Counted from the first letter of the stretch, positions 18,495 to 26,790 are shown. The stretch is 32,470 bases of DNA from Flaviramulus sp. (GCF_013001275.1 NZ_JABDMV010000010.1:1-32470); one strand, 5' to 3'. Notes: generated by a model not told the origin, from the sequence alone. Made by a program: numbers and translations.

Positions 18495-19276
18495 TAATAA
18501 ACTTCTTTTCTCAAATCTTTAATAGATTTTAATTCCACGTTAAGTTCCTGAAACATATTCATTATACTGCTCAATTTTAATTCATCTTTATCATACTCTT
18601 GAGTGTTAATGCAACAGGTGAATTCCCAAACTTCTAACACATCTTCAAGGTGCACACTATAAGGTTCGTAAAATCGATTATCAGAATGTAATTCTAATTT
18701 ATTTTGGGCTTTAATTTTATTATAAACCCTTTTGTATACTAATCCGTCATTTTTAGTTAAAACAATATAAGTTTGTCCGTCTTTAATATTGCTAATATCA
18801 TCCATAAATCTAGCAACAATAAAAGAGCCATCTTTTACAGGCAACATAGAGTCACCACTTATAGGAAATGCACGATGAGTCCCTGTGGGTAAAAAAGGAA
18901 GTTTTATTTTTTGCAGCTGCTCAATATATTCCGGATCCGAATATCCTTGTAGGTATCCTGCCGATGCTTTCGCAGGAATTATTTCTATTAAATCCTCATT
19001 AGTTTCATTAACTGTAATCGGGAATAAAACACGCTTGTTCCCTACTTCAATAAACGAAGTTTCGCTAGTTTTTCGTAAATCATTTTTAACTAATATATCG
19101 ATAGGAATATTAAAATAGTTTGATAGCTCGATTAACCTATCTATAGGTGGTTCAGAACGCCCCTCTTCGTATGATCCTACAATAGAACGTGTCCAACTCA
19201 ACTCATCAGCAAAACGTTCTTGTGAAAACTTTTTTAGCGTTCGTAAGTGTTTAATATTAGTTTGGATATACTTCAT
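18494..19276 (-). CDS. XRE-family repressor with S24 (LexA/CI-like) self-cleavage domain
   Basis: The 260-residue protein has an N-terminal Cro/CI helix-turn-helix (about 5-62; LRTLKKFSQERFADELSWTRSIVGSYEEGRSEP) and a C-terminal S24 peptidase domain (about 100-220). The cleavage-site dipeptide Ala106-Gly107 (PAKASAGYLQGY), the nucleophile Ser143 in SGDSM and the general base Lys182 in LVYKRV are all present, so RecA-stimulated self-cleavage is plausible, as for LexA and phage CI. About 30 C-terminal residues follow. It diverges from the dnaE-dinB pair over a 251-nt gap with inverted repeats, one lying on its own -7 element. This suggests it is an autoregulated, DNA-damage-responsive repressor of that cassette (inference). 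A phage repressor is the alternative, but no phage genes are nearby. Confidence 0.93.
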   Translation of the reverse strand: MKYIQTNIKHLRTLKKFSQERFADELSWTRSIVGSYEEGRSEPPIDRLIELSNYFNIPIDILVKNDLRKTSETSFIEVGNKRVLFPITVNETNEDLIEIIPAKASAGYLQGYSDPEYIEQLQKIKLPFLPTGTHRAFPISGDSMLPVKDGSFIVARFMDDISNIKDGQTYIVLTKNDGLVYKRVYNKIKAQNKLELHSDNRFYEPYSVHLEDVLEVWEFTCCINTQEYDKDELKLSSIMNMFQELNVELKSIKDLRKEVY

Positions 19277-19309
19277 ATGTATAAAGGTATTTCAATAATT
19301 TAACATTTA

Positions 19310-19328
19310 TTGCTACAAATATAAGCAA
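19310..19328. promoter_or_regulatory. Candidate operator 1 over the -7 element of the XRE-S24 gene
   Basis: TTGCT (19310-19314) and AGCAA (19324-19328) form a 5-bp inverted repeat with a 9-nt centre. The centre contains the complement of TATATTTG, a full -7 match for the leftward repressor gene. Binding here would block transcription, as in autoregulation. Confidence 0.45.
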
Positions 19329-19399
19329 CAATTACTTTTAATTGTAGTTAATTTTGTTAAACTATTTCTTAGGCTAAATCATACAAAAAGAAAATGATG

Positions 19400-19422
19400 A
19401 TTTTTTGTGTTAGACAAAAAAT
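19400..19422. promoter_or_regulatory. Candidate operator 2: perfect 9-bp inverted repeat upstream of dnaE
   Basis: ATTTTTTGT (19400-19408) and ACAAAAAAT (19414-19422) are exact reverse complements around GTTAG. The 23-bp size and symmetry fit a dimeric helix-turn-helix repressor. It does not share sequence with operator 1, so a common protein is not proven. Confidence 0.5.
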
Positions 19423-19527
19423 AAAAATCAAGCATAGTAATCGCTACGGTTTCTTTTTCTTTTGAAGGCTAGCGCAAAAAAGGGCGTTTTAATGGTGTGA
19501 TTTGTCTGAAGAAATAGTTTTAAACTT

Positions 19528-22500
19528 ATGTATCTAAATTGTCACACATATTACAGCCTGCGCTATGGCACCATAAAGCCAGAAAAACTACTTGCTATTA
19601 CTTCTGAAAATGGCTTAGACACCTTGGCACTAACCGATATTAACAACACATCGGCGTGTTTAGATTTTATTAGACTATCTCCTAAATATAAAGTAAAACC
19701 CGTAGTAGGTGTTGATTTTAGAAACGGAGCACAGCAACAATTTATCCTGTTAGCAAAAAACAATGAAGGTTTTCAAAATATAAATAGGTATTTGTCGCAA
19801 TTTTTACACGATGATAGTTTAAAAATTCCTGAACAAGCACCTCAACTAGAACATACTTTTGTTATTTACCCTTACAAACATGGTGCTAATTTTAACCTTA
19901 AAACAAATGAGTTTTTAGGCATAAAACCCCAAGACCTCAACAAGCTTAAATTCTCAAAATGGAATTGCTTAAGAAATAAATTAGTGGTGTTACAAACCGT
20001 TTCTTTTGAGAATAAAAAAGATTTTAACACCCATCGTTTACTACGTGCTATTGATAATAATACATTATTAAGTAAACTTCCTAAAAGTGAAGAAGGAAAA
20101 GAAACCGACAGAATGTTACCTTATAATGAATTACACGAAACCTACGAAGAATTTCCAGAGCTTATAGAAAATACCAAGTCGCTTTTAAACAATTGTTCTA
20201 TTGCATTTGATTTCACACAAGAAACTCCCAACAATCAAAAATCGTATACAAAAACAGAAACTTTAGATTATAAGCTATTAGAAAAATTAACTTATAAAGG
20301 TTTAAAATACCGCTACGAAAATCCCAATGAAACTATTTACAACCGTATAGAAAAGGAGCTAAATATTATTAAAGAAAAAAACTTTGTTTCTTACTTTTTA
20401 ATCAACTGGAAAATTTTAAAATACGCCAGAAGTAAAGGTTATTTTTATGTAGGCAGAGGTAGCGGCGCCAATAGTATTGTTGCTTATTTATTACGTATTA
20501 CAGATGTTGACCCTATAGAATTAGACTTGTATTTTGAACGGTTTATAAACTTATACCGAAAAAATCCGCCAGATTTCGATATTGATTTTTCATGGACCGA
20601 CCGTGATGATATTACCAACTTCATTTTTAAAAACTTTAAAAACACAGCTTTACTTACCGTTTACAACACCTTTAAATTTAGAGCATCAGTTAGAGAATTG
20701 GGTAAAGTTTTTGGCCTACCAAAAGCCGAAATGGATGTACTTACCAGAGGCAGATACAATGTTAATGATTTAGACAAATTATCTCAACTTGTGTTAATAT
20801 ATAGCAAGTACATTCAGGGGTTCCCTAACTACTTGGGCATTCATTCTAGTGGTATTATTATTTCGGAAAAACCCATTCATTATTATACCGCCACTTTTTT
20901 GCCCCCAAAAAACTTTCCAACCACGCAATTTGATATGGTTGTTGCCGAAGATATTGGCTTATATAAATTCGATATTTTAAGTCAGCGTGGATTAGGAAAA
21001 ATTAAAGAAGCTGTAGAAATAGTAAAGTATAACCATCCAGAAAAAGAACCCATCGATATTCATGACATAAAACGTTTTAAGCAAGATGAACGCATTAAAC
21101 ATCTGCTAAGAAATGCCAAAGCTATTGGTTGCTTTTATGTAGAATCTCCCGCAATGCGCATGTTGCTTAAAAAGTTACAAGTTGATAATTATTTAGGCTT
21201 AGTGGCTGCCAGCTCTATTATCCGTCCCGGAGTTGCTAAATCGGGCATGATGCGCGAATATATTTTACGTTATCGCTATCCTGATCGGCGTAAAGAAGCA
21301 CACCCTGTGTTGCTTAGTATTATGCCCGAAACGTACGGTGTTATGGTATATCAAGAAGATGTTATTAAAGTCGCGCATTATTTTGGGAAACTAACATTAG
21401 GCGAAGCCGATAGGTTACGTAGAGGTATGTCGGGAAAATTTCGTTCGCGCGATGAGTTTTTATTAGTTAAACAGCAGTTTTTTAACAACTGTAAAAAAGA
21501 AGGAAACCCCGAAAAACTAACCGCTGAAATATGGCGACAAATAGAAAGTTTTGCAGGTTATGCCTTTGCAAAAGGACACTCTGCTTCTTACGCCGTAGAA
21601 AGTTACCAAAGCCTATTTTTAAAAGCCTATTACCCTTTAGAATATATGGTAGCCACTATAAATAACTTTGGTGGTTTTTACAGAACCGAACTCTATGTAC
21701 ACGAAGCCAGGATGCATGGAGGTATTATTGAAGCGCCTTGTATAAATACCAGCTTTAATGAAACCTATATCAAGCAAAAAACCATTTATTTAGGCTTTAT
21801 GTTTTTACATGCTTTGGAGGTTAAAACCATAAAAAATATTCTTAAGGAACGTCAAAAAAACGGCTTGTTTAAAAGCTTAGACGATTTTATAGATCGTGTG
21901 CCAATATCTATAGAACAAATTTCTATACTAATAAAAATTAATGCCTTTCGCTTTACAGGAATAAATAAACGTGAATTACTTTGGGATGCACATCTTAAAA
22001 TTAGCAAGGTGGTTTTTAAAGAATATATAACAACGCTATTTAAAACCGAAAAAATACATTATAAAACACCGCAGCTTCCAAGTACATTTTTAGAAAATGC
22101 TTTTGATGAAATGGAGTTATTAGGGTTTCCGCTTTGCAGTCCTTTTAAACTATTAGAAAAACCATTAAAAACCCAAATAAAAGCAACTGAATTACCAAAA
22201 CAGATTGGAAAAATTATAAGTATTGAAGGCTATTTAATTACAACAAAAAATACAGCTACAAAAAATCAGAAAATGATGTATTTCGGAACTTTTTTAGATC
22301 GAGATGGGCACTTTATAGACACCGTCCATTTCCCGCCTATAGCAGCAAAATTTCCTTTTAGAGGAAGAGGCGTTTATAACATAACAGGTAAGGTTTTAGA
22401 AGAATTTGATTGTATTAATATTGAAGTAGTATCTATGTACAAATTAGCTGTTATTGAAGATCCTCGCTATAGTGAAAACACAAAACCTATTGCTATATGA
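19528..22500 (+). CDS. DNA polymerase III alpha-type polymerase, short error-prone form (DnaE2/ImuC-like)
   Basis: The 990-residue C-family polymerase starts with a PHP domain (MYLNCHTYYSLRYGTIKPEKLL), but the usual HxH metal motif is NCH, so the PHP nuclease site is probably degenerate. The catalytic acids are present: Asp351 and Asp353 in PDFDIDF and Asp482 in LYKFDILSQRGLG. GRGSGANS and AYAFAKGHSASYAVESYQSLFLKAYYP are clear family motifs. An OB-fold region lies near residues 890-975; the C-terminal tau-binding part of replicative DnaE (about 1,160 residues) is missing. With a Y-family polymerase overlapping at ATGA and an S24 repressor opposite, it fits the translesion DnaE2/ImuC role (inference) and not the replicative one. 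No imuA-like gene is seen. Confidence 0.92.
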   Translation: MYLNCHTYYSLRYGTIKPEKLLAITSENGLDTLALTDINNTSACLDFIRLSPKYKVKPVVGVDFRNGAQQQFILLAKNNEGFQNINRYLSQFLHDDSLKIPEQAPQLEHTFVIYPYKHGANFNLKTNEFLGIKPQDLNKLKFSKWNCLRNKLVVLQTVSFENKKDFNTHRLLRAIDNNTLLSKLPKSEEGKETDRMLPYNELHETYEEFPELIENTKSLLNNCSIAFDFTQETPNNQKSYTKTETLDYKLLEKLTYKGLKYRYENPNETIYNRIEKELNIIKEKNFVSYFLINWKILKYARSKGYFYVGRGSGANSIVAYLLRITDVDPIELDLYFERFINLYRKNPPDFDIDFSWTDRDDITNFIFKNFKNTALLTVYNTFKFRASVRELGKVFGLPKAEMDVLTRGRYNVNDLDKLSQLVLIYSKYIQGFPNYLGIHSSGIIISEKPIHYYTATFLPPKNFPTTQFDMVVAEDIGLYKFDILSQRGLGKIKEAVEIVKYNHPEKEPIDIHDIKRFKQDERIKHLLRNAKAIGCFYVESPAMRMLLKKLQVDNYLGLVAASSIIRPGVAKSGMMREYILRYRYPDRRKEAHPVLLSIMPETYGVMVYQEDVIKVAHYFGKLTLGEADRLRRGMSGKFRSRDEFLLVKQQFFNNCKKEGNPEKLTAEIWRQIESFAGYAFAKGHSASYAVESYQSLFLKAYYPLEYMVATINNFGGFYRTELYVHEARMHGGIIEAPCINTSFNETYIKQKTIYLGFMFLHALEVKTIKNILKERQKNGLFKSLDDFIDRVPISIEQISILIKINAFRFTGINKRELLWDAHLKISKVVFKEYITTLFKTEKIHYKTPQLPSTFLENAFDEMELLGFPLCSPFKLLEKPLKTQIKATELPKQIGKIISIEGYLITTKNTATKNQKMMYFGTFLDRDGHFIDTVHFPPIAAKFPFRGRGVYNITGKVLEEFDCINIEVVSMYKLAVIEDPRYSENTKPIAI

Positions 22501-23717
22501 TAACTGATAATAGAGCCATAGTGCATATGGATTTAGACACCTTTTTTGTGTCTTGTGAACGATTACTCGATAGTCGGTTAATTGGAAAACCTGTGTTAAT
22601 TGGCGGCACTTCAGACAGAGGTGTTGTAGCATCCTGCAGTTACGAAGCGCGTAAATTTGGTGTACATTCTGCAATGCCCATGCGTATGGCAAAAATATTA
22701 TGTCCAGAAGCTATAGTGCTTCGTGGTAACTCGGGTATTTATACTAATTTTTCAAAAAACGTAACCGATGTTATAGAAGAAAGCGTGCCGCTTTACGAAA
22801 AATCATCGATTGACGAGTTTTACATCGATTTAACAGGCATGGATAAGTTTTTTGGGTGCCACAAACTGGCTTCGGAATTACGCCACCGTATTATAAAGGA
22901 AACCGGATTACCTATTTCTTTTGGCATGTCCATTAATAAAACGGTATCAAAAGTTGCCACTGGAGAAGCAAAACCCAATAATGAAATACGCATTATAAAA
23001 GGCACCGAAAAACCATTTTTAGCGCCTTTGTCTGTTAGAAAAATTCCTATGGTTGGCGAAGTTACCTATAAATCGTTATGCGATTTGGGAGTAAAACGCA
23101 TACAAACGGTACAAGAAATGCCCATGCAATTAATGCATAAAGTATTGGGTAAAAACGGACTTAGTATTTGGAAAAAAGCTAATGGTATAGATAACAGCCC
23201 AGTAATTCAATACCACGAACGAAAATCTATTTCAACAGAGCGTACTTTTAATAAAGATACCACCGATGTTACAAAGCTAAAAGGAATCATTATTGCTATG
23301 GCAGAAAACCTCGCTTACCAATTACGCCGAGGTAACAAACTAACTGCTTGTATTACCTTTAAAATAAGATACTCTGATTTTCAAACGTATACCCAACAAC
23401 AGCGTATTTCTTACAGCTCCATGGACCATAACATTATTCCTGTAGTTTTAGATTTATTCAAAAAATTATATCACAGGCGTTTACTAGTAAGACTTATTGG
23501 TGTAAAATTTAGTCATTTGGTAGAAGGCGGACACCAAATTAATTTATTTGAAGACAACGAAAAGCAGCTTCATTTAAGTCAGGCTATAGATAACATGCGC
23601 GAACGTTATGGCGACAGAGCTGTGATAAATGCTGCTGGAATGGAAGCTAAAAGTATTAGTAGATGGAACCCTTTTACTGGAGAACCGCCGCCTCTTTTGG
23701 CTAATAGGCGGCAATAA
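22497..23717 (+). CDS. dinB: Y-family DNA polymerase, DinB (Pol IV) type
   Basis: The 406-residue protein has the Y-family palm with catalytic Asp12 (HMDLDTFF) and Asp106-Glu107 (SSIDEFYIDLTG), so it should be an active lesion-bypass polymerase, unlike catalytically dead ImuB. Fingers and little-finger regions follow (SCSYEARKFGVHSAMPMRMA; GMSINKTVSKVATGEAKP; STERTFNKDT). A sliding-clamp-binding motif QINLF is at 347-351, followed by a 55-residue tail (RYGDRAVINAAGMEAKSISRW) that extends past the 351-residue E. coli DinB and recalls UmuC/ImuB tails. The ATG lies within the stop region of the preceding dnaE-type gene (ATGA), implying coupled translation and a two-polymerase cassette. It converges on the next gene with an 8-nt gap. 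Confidence 0.94.
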   Translation: MITDNRAIVHMDLDTFFVSCERLLDSRLIGKPVLIGGTSDRGVVASCSYEARKFGVHSAMPMRMAKILCPEAIVLRGNSGIYTNFSKNVTDVIEESVPLYEKSSIDEFYIDLTGMDKFFGCHKLASELRHRIIKETGLPISFGMSINKTVSKVATGEAKPNNEIRIIKGTEKPFLAPLSVRKIPMVGEVTYKSLCDLGVKRIQTVQEMPMQLMHKVLGKNGLSIWKKANGIDNSPVIQYHERKSISTERTFNKDTTDVTKLKGIIIAMAENLAYQLRRGNKLTACITFKIRYSDFQTYTQQQRISYSSMDHNIIPVVLDLFKKLYHRRLLVRLIGVKFSHLVEGGHQINLFEDNEKQLHLSQAIDNMRERYGDRAVINAAGMEAKSISRWNPFTGEPPPLLANRRQ

Positions 23718-23725
23718 AAATTAGG

Positions 23726-24160
23726 TTAAAAAAGCTTTCTGCTTTTTATAATAGAATGACCAACACGTTTGTAAATTACTCGGATACCGTTGGCGCAAAA
23801 TTTATAGACCGCTTTAGTTTTTTGTTCCGAAAAAGATAACAGTAAAACATCATCGATTGTGCAATTATAATCTTTAGCAACCTTCTTTTTTACATCATTA
23901 ATTGTCGCTCTACCTTTTTTTAATTGGTCTTGAATTTTTCTATTTAAGGCGGGTTCCTCAAAATCATCAGCTACATTACAGTCAACACCATCTTCAGCAA
24001 TTAAAATACTAGTAGTATCACTTTCTTTATCAATATACTCCCACGTAAAATTGTCATTTAATAAAACACGTTTTCCATCATCCGTTTTTACAATTTGAGT
24101 GTTTTGAGCAAAACATAAACTAGTGATAACAAATAAGAGAACAAAACAAGAGGCTTTCAT
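23726..24160 (-). CDS. Small secreted protein of unknown function (DUF3157-like)
   Basis: The ATG at 24160 starts a good signal peptide (MKASCFVLLFVITSLCFAQ) and gives 144 residues; a start at 24187 would add nine residues before it. After the signal, TQIVKTDDGKRVLLNDNFTWEYID resembles the DGxxVxLxDDxTWEY motif I associate with DUF3157, though I am not sure. The C-terminal half is lysine-rich (KIQDQLKKGRATINDVKKKVAKDYNC), with two or more cysteines that could form a disulfide. No catalytic motif is visible. It is 48 nt downstream of the YozG-like regulator and in the same direction, and its end abuts the dinB end. Confidence 0.7.
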   Translation of the reverse strand: MKASCFVLLFVITSLCFAQNTQIVKTDDGKRVLLNDNFTWEYIDKESDTTSILIAEDGVDCNVADDFEEPALNRKIQDQLKKGRATINDVKKKVAKDYNCTIDDVLLLSFSEQKTKAVYKFCANGIRVIYKRVGHSIIKSRKLF

Positions 24161-24208
24161 GGAATAGTATATTTTAGAGTATTTCAAAAATACAATTTTA
24201 GCATTAAA

Positions 24209-24415
24209 TTAATCTTCAACATATTCTAAAATATCTGCTGGTTGGCAATCTAAAGCTTTGCAAATAGCTTCTAAAGTTGAAAACCGAACCGCCTTTGCTT
24301 TTCCAGATTTTAATATGGAAAGATTTGCAGGCGTAATATCAATAATCTCTGCCAGTTCATTGCTTCGCATTTTGCGTTTAGCAAGCATTACATCTAGGTT
24401 TACGATTATCGACAT
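24209..24415 (-). CDS. Small XRE-family regulator (YozG-like)
   Basis: The 68-residue product is a bare Cro/CI helix-turn-helix: MSIIVNLDVMLAKRKMRSNELAEIIDITPANLSILKSGKAKAVRFSTLEAICKALDCQPADILEY. This type (YozG-like) is typically encoded next to a DUF2975 membrane protein, as here, with two nt between them. Its targets are unknown; the 14-bp inverted repeat around the operon promoter is the likely autoregulatory site (inference). Confidence 0.92.
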   Translation of the reverse strand: MSIIVNLDVMLAKRKMRSNELAEIIDITPANLSILKSGKAKAVRFSTLEAICKALDCQPADILEYVED

Positions 24416-24417
24416 AC

Positions 24418-24942
24418 TTATATAGTTAATTCGTTTTCTTCTTCAGTGTCCTTAGCGCGTTTAAAAATTTCAGCAAGAATAAAAAATGCTAATCCCGCAG
24501 GAATTAAAAATGTGAATTCGGCTTTAAGCTCGTTAAAAAAGTTAAAAGAAGATTTGTTAATAGCCGCTAAAAGGAATCTTAAAATCAACACATTAACAGT
24601 ATACCAAATAAAGATATTTCCAATTTTCTTAAAATATTTAATATTCTTATCACTAAAATAGTTTCCATTTTCAATTTCTTTCAGAATAGATAGAAAATAA
24701 GAAAATCCATAAATAAGACAGCCTCTCCAGAAAAACAAACCAGCACTTATAGTATAATAACTCCATTGAATGGCATTTTTAGAAGTAAACCAACTATCAT
24801 TTTTATTGGCTGCTTTAGCCCAATTTTGAAACTCTTTAAATTGATTAAAATCAAACTCGCGCATATCATTTAACAAAATAGACACTGATGATAGTAAAAC
24901 CACGTATGTAATAATAGTAAGTATTTTGGTGTTATCTTTCAT
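24418..24942 (-). CDS. DUF2975 membrane protein
   Basis: The 174-residue protein has four hydrophobic segments (about 7-25, 62-88, 110-130 and 144-163) and the DUF2975 hallmark FLSILKEIENGNYFSDKNIKYFKKIGNIFIWYTV, where a helix leads into an F(S)xxNxxxLKxIG segment. The C-terminus is acidic and cytoplasmic-looking (KDTEEENELTI). It is first in a two- or three-gene leftward operon with the XRE regulator. DUF2975/XRE pairs are widespread but their signal is not known; a membrane sensor controlling the small regulator is inference. Confidence 0.88.
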   Translation of the reverse strand: MKDNTKILTIITYVVLLSSVSILLNDMREFDFNQFKEFQNWAKAANKNDSWFTSKNAIQWSYYTISAGLFFWRGCLIYGFSYFLSILKEIENGNYFSDKNIKYFKKIGNIFIWYTVNVLILRFLLAAINKSSFNFFNELKAEFTFLIPAGLAFFILAEIFKRAKDTEEENELTI

Positions 24943-24946
24943 AACT

Positions 24947-24998
24947 AATTATTGTTTATCGATAACAAATATACAAAAATTATTGATAAACAATAATT
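24947..24998. promoter_or_regulatory. 14-bp inverted repeat bracketing the DUF2975-XRE promoter
   Basis: AATTATTGTTTATC (24947-24960) and GATAAACAATAATT (24985-24998) are exact reverse complements separated by 24 nt. The left arm runs into TTATCGATAA, itself a palindrome. The right arm is part of AAATTATTG-ATAAA-CAATAATTT, a symmetric 23-bp site. Between the arms lies the leftward -7 element. Confidence 0.65.
24966..24973 (-). promoter_or_regulatory. Candidate -7 promoter element of the DUF2975-XRE operon
   Basis: The minus strand reads TATATTTG, a full TAnnTTTG match, 24 nt before the DUF2975 ATG. TTG of the right inverted-repeat arm lies 17 nt upstream and may act as the -33 element, which would put both arms on core promoter positions. 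Confidence 0.65.
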
Positions 24999-25040
24999 TT
25001 TTATTAAAAAAAGATATTTTAATAAGCTAACTCCTCTTTG

Positions 25041-25048
25041 TATCTTTA
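25041..25048 (+). promoter_or_regulatory. Candidate -7 promoter element of the biotin locus (bioF)
   Basis: TATCTTTA differs from TAnnTTTG at the last base only. It ends just 4 nt before the bioF ATG at 25053, so transcription may begin at or next to the start codon. Confidence 0.5.
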
Positions 25049-25052
25049 CCCA

Positions 25053-26183
25053 ATGTTACCCAAAAAACTTCAACAAAAACTCGATGAGCGCAAAGCGAAT
25101 AACGCCTTACGTATTTTAGGGATACATCATAACTTAGTTGATTTTTCATCGAACGATTATTTGGGGTTTTCAAAATCTGAATCTATTTTTAATGAAGCGC
25201 ATAAGTTTTTAATTGGGCATAACATAAAACAAAACGGCGCTACGGGTTCGCGCTTACTTTCGGGCAATCACCCGTTATTTACTATTGTTGAAAGCATGTT
25301 AGCCAATTTCCATAAAAGTGAATCTGCTTTAATATTTAATTCTGGATACGACGCTAATGTTGGGTTTTTCTCCAGCGTACCACAGCGAGGCGATATAATT
25401 TTATATGACGAATATATTCATGCTTCTATTCGTGACGGTATTTCAATGAGTAACGCGAAAGCTTATAAGTTTAAACATAACGATTTAGAAAGTCTTGATG
25501 AAATGCTAATTCGCATGCCTCATGAGACTGTCTATATTGTTACCGAGGCTGTTTTTTCTATGGATGGTGACTCTCCAGATTTAAAGGATTTATCAAATAT
25601 TAGCAAAAAACACAATGCTTATTTAGTGATTGATGAAGCGCATGCCGTTGGGGTTTTTGGTAAAAATGGATCTGGACTTATTCAAGATTTAAATTTAGAA
25701 CATGCGGTTTTTGCTCGAATAATCACTTTTGGGAAAGCTTTAGGATGTCACGGTGCTGTTATTTTAGGAAGTGAAAAATTAAAAGAATACTTAGTAAACT
25801 ATTCTCGCAGTTTTATTTACACAACAGCGTTACCTGCGCATAGTTTGGCAACCATAAACTCAGCTTATCATGAGATGATTGACACCAAAAGGATAGAAGT
25901 ATTACATAACAACATTCGCTTTTTTAATACGGAAATAACAAAAAACAAGCTTGAAAATATATTCATTAAAAGTAATTCGGCCATTCATTGTTGTATAATT
26001 TCTGGTAATATAAACGTCAAATCGATAGCAAATAAATTGCAAGAAAAAGGTTTTGATGTGAAACCCATTATATCTCCTACCGTACCCAAAGGAAGTGAAC
26101 GTTTACGATTTTGTTTACACAGTTATAATTCTACCGAAGAAATATCAAATGTTTTAAAGTTACTAGCTACTTTTGTAAAATGA
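25053..26183 (+). CDS. bioF: 8-amino-7-oxononanoate synthase
   Basis: BioF condenses pimeloyl-ACP (or CoA) with L-alanine to give KAPA, the first ring-assembly step of biotin. From the ATG at 25053 the product has 376 residues. A TTG at 25038 is in frame but overlaps the promoter-like TATCTTTA and is less likely. The alpha-oxoamine synthase PLP fold is clear: FSSNDYLGFS, GATGSRLLSGN, FNSGYDANVGF, YDEYIHASIRDG, Asp194 in VIDEAHAVGVFG and the PLP lysine Lys228 in TFGKALG. Its stop overlaps the bioD start (ATGA). Confusion with kbl or ALAS is possible by sequence but the bioD/bioA/bioB context settles it. Confidence 0.95.
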   Translation: MLPKKLQQKLDERKANNALRILGIHHNLVDFSSNDYLGFSKSESIFNEAHKFLIGHNIKQNGATGSRLLSGNHPLFTIVESMLANFHKSESALIFNSGYDANVGFFSSVPQRGDIILYDEYIHASIRDGISMSNAKAYKFKHNDLESLDEMLIRMPHETVYIVTEAVFSMDGDSPDLKDLSNISKKHNAYLVIDEAHAVGVFGKNGSGLIQDLNLEHAVFARIITFGKALGCHGAVILGSEKLKEYLVNYSRSFIYTTALPAHSLATINSAYHEMIDTKRIEVLHNNIRFFNTEITKNKLENIFIKSNSAIHCCIISGNINVKSIANKLQEKGFDVKPIISPTVPKGSERLRFCLHSYNSTEEISNVLKLLATFVK

Positions 26184-26788
26184 AAACGTACTTTATTACT
26201 GGTATTTCTACCGATGTAGGTAAAACAATAGCCTCTGCAATAATAACTGAAGCACTAGAAGCCGATTATTGGAAACCTGTGCAAGCTGGCGAATTAGATA
26301 ACTGCGATACCAAAAAAATTGAAAAATTGATTTCAAACAAAAAATCAAAATTTCACCCAAATAGTTATGCTTTAAAAACCCCTATGAGTCCGCATGCTGC
26401 GGCTGAAATAGATGGAAGTCAAATAGACATAAAAAAAGTTATCGCCCCAAAAACTAATAACCATTTGGTAATTGAAGGTGCGGGTGGTTTGTTGGTTCCA
26501 TTAAATAATAAGCAAACTGTTCTTGATTTAATAAAAATCAATTACAAAGTAATTGTGGTTTCTAGGCATTATTTAGGAAGTATCAATCACACACTTTTAA
26601 CTGTTAATACTTTAAAAGCAAAAGGTTTTGATGTATCAATAATTTTTAGCGGCAACGAACATAAATCAACTGAAAATATCATTAAAAAAATGACTCAAGT
26701 ACCAGTAATTGGAAGAATTGAAGAAGAGCCTTATTTTGATAAAAATGTGATAAAAGAATATGCGGAAATGTTTAAAGAAAAACTATAA
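26180..26788 (+). CDS. bioD: Dethiobiotin synthetase
   Basis: BioD carboxylates and closes the ureido ring of DAPA using ATP and CO2. The 202-residue product has the P-loop GISTDVGKT (8-16), the DAPA-site KPVQAG (about 32-37), TPMSPHAAAEIDG and VIEGAGGLLVPL, in the family order; length is slightly shorter than E. coli BioD (about 225). It overlaps bioF by 4 nt (ATGA). Its stop lies only 2 nt before the left end of the GIY-YIG element that separates it from bioA. Confidence 0.95.
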   Translation: MKTYFITGISTDVGKTIASAIITEALEADYWKPVQAGELDNCDTKKIEKLISNKKSKFHPNSYALKTPMSPHAAAEIDGSQIDIKKVIAPKTNNHLVIEGAGGLLVPLNNKQTVLDLIKINYKVIVVSRHYLGSINHTLLTVNTLKAKGFDVSIIFSGNEHKSTENIIKKMTQVPVIGRIEEEPYFDKNVIKEYAEMFKEKL

Positions 26789-26790
26789 AA

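Larger units (their letters stand above)
19277..19527. promoter_or_regulatory. Divergent regulatory region of the XRE-S24 and dnaE-dinB units
   Basis: This 251-nt gap holds no ORF. It contains two inverted repeats (19310-19328 and 19400-19422) and TAnnTTTG elements in both directions: TATATTTG on the minus strand (19323-19316) and TAATTTTG on the plus strand (19349-19356). The latter would give dnaE a leader of about 165 nt, with the second palindrome inside it. A second plus-strand near match, TTCTTTTG at 19457-19464, is less good. Confidence 0.55.

Noticed and set aside
18494-19276. XRE-S24 gene as a prophage CI repressor
   Set aside because: No integrase, structural phage genes or attachment sites are nearby; the neighbours are repair polymerases.
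23729-23747. AAAAAGC/GCTTTTT hairpin as terminator of dinB
   Set aside because: The stem is only 7 bp and lies within the coding end of the converging gene; not strong enough to call.
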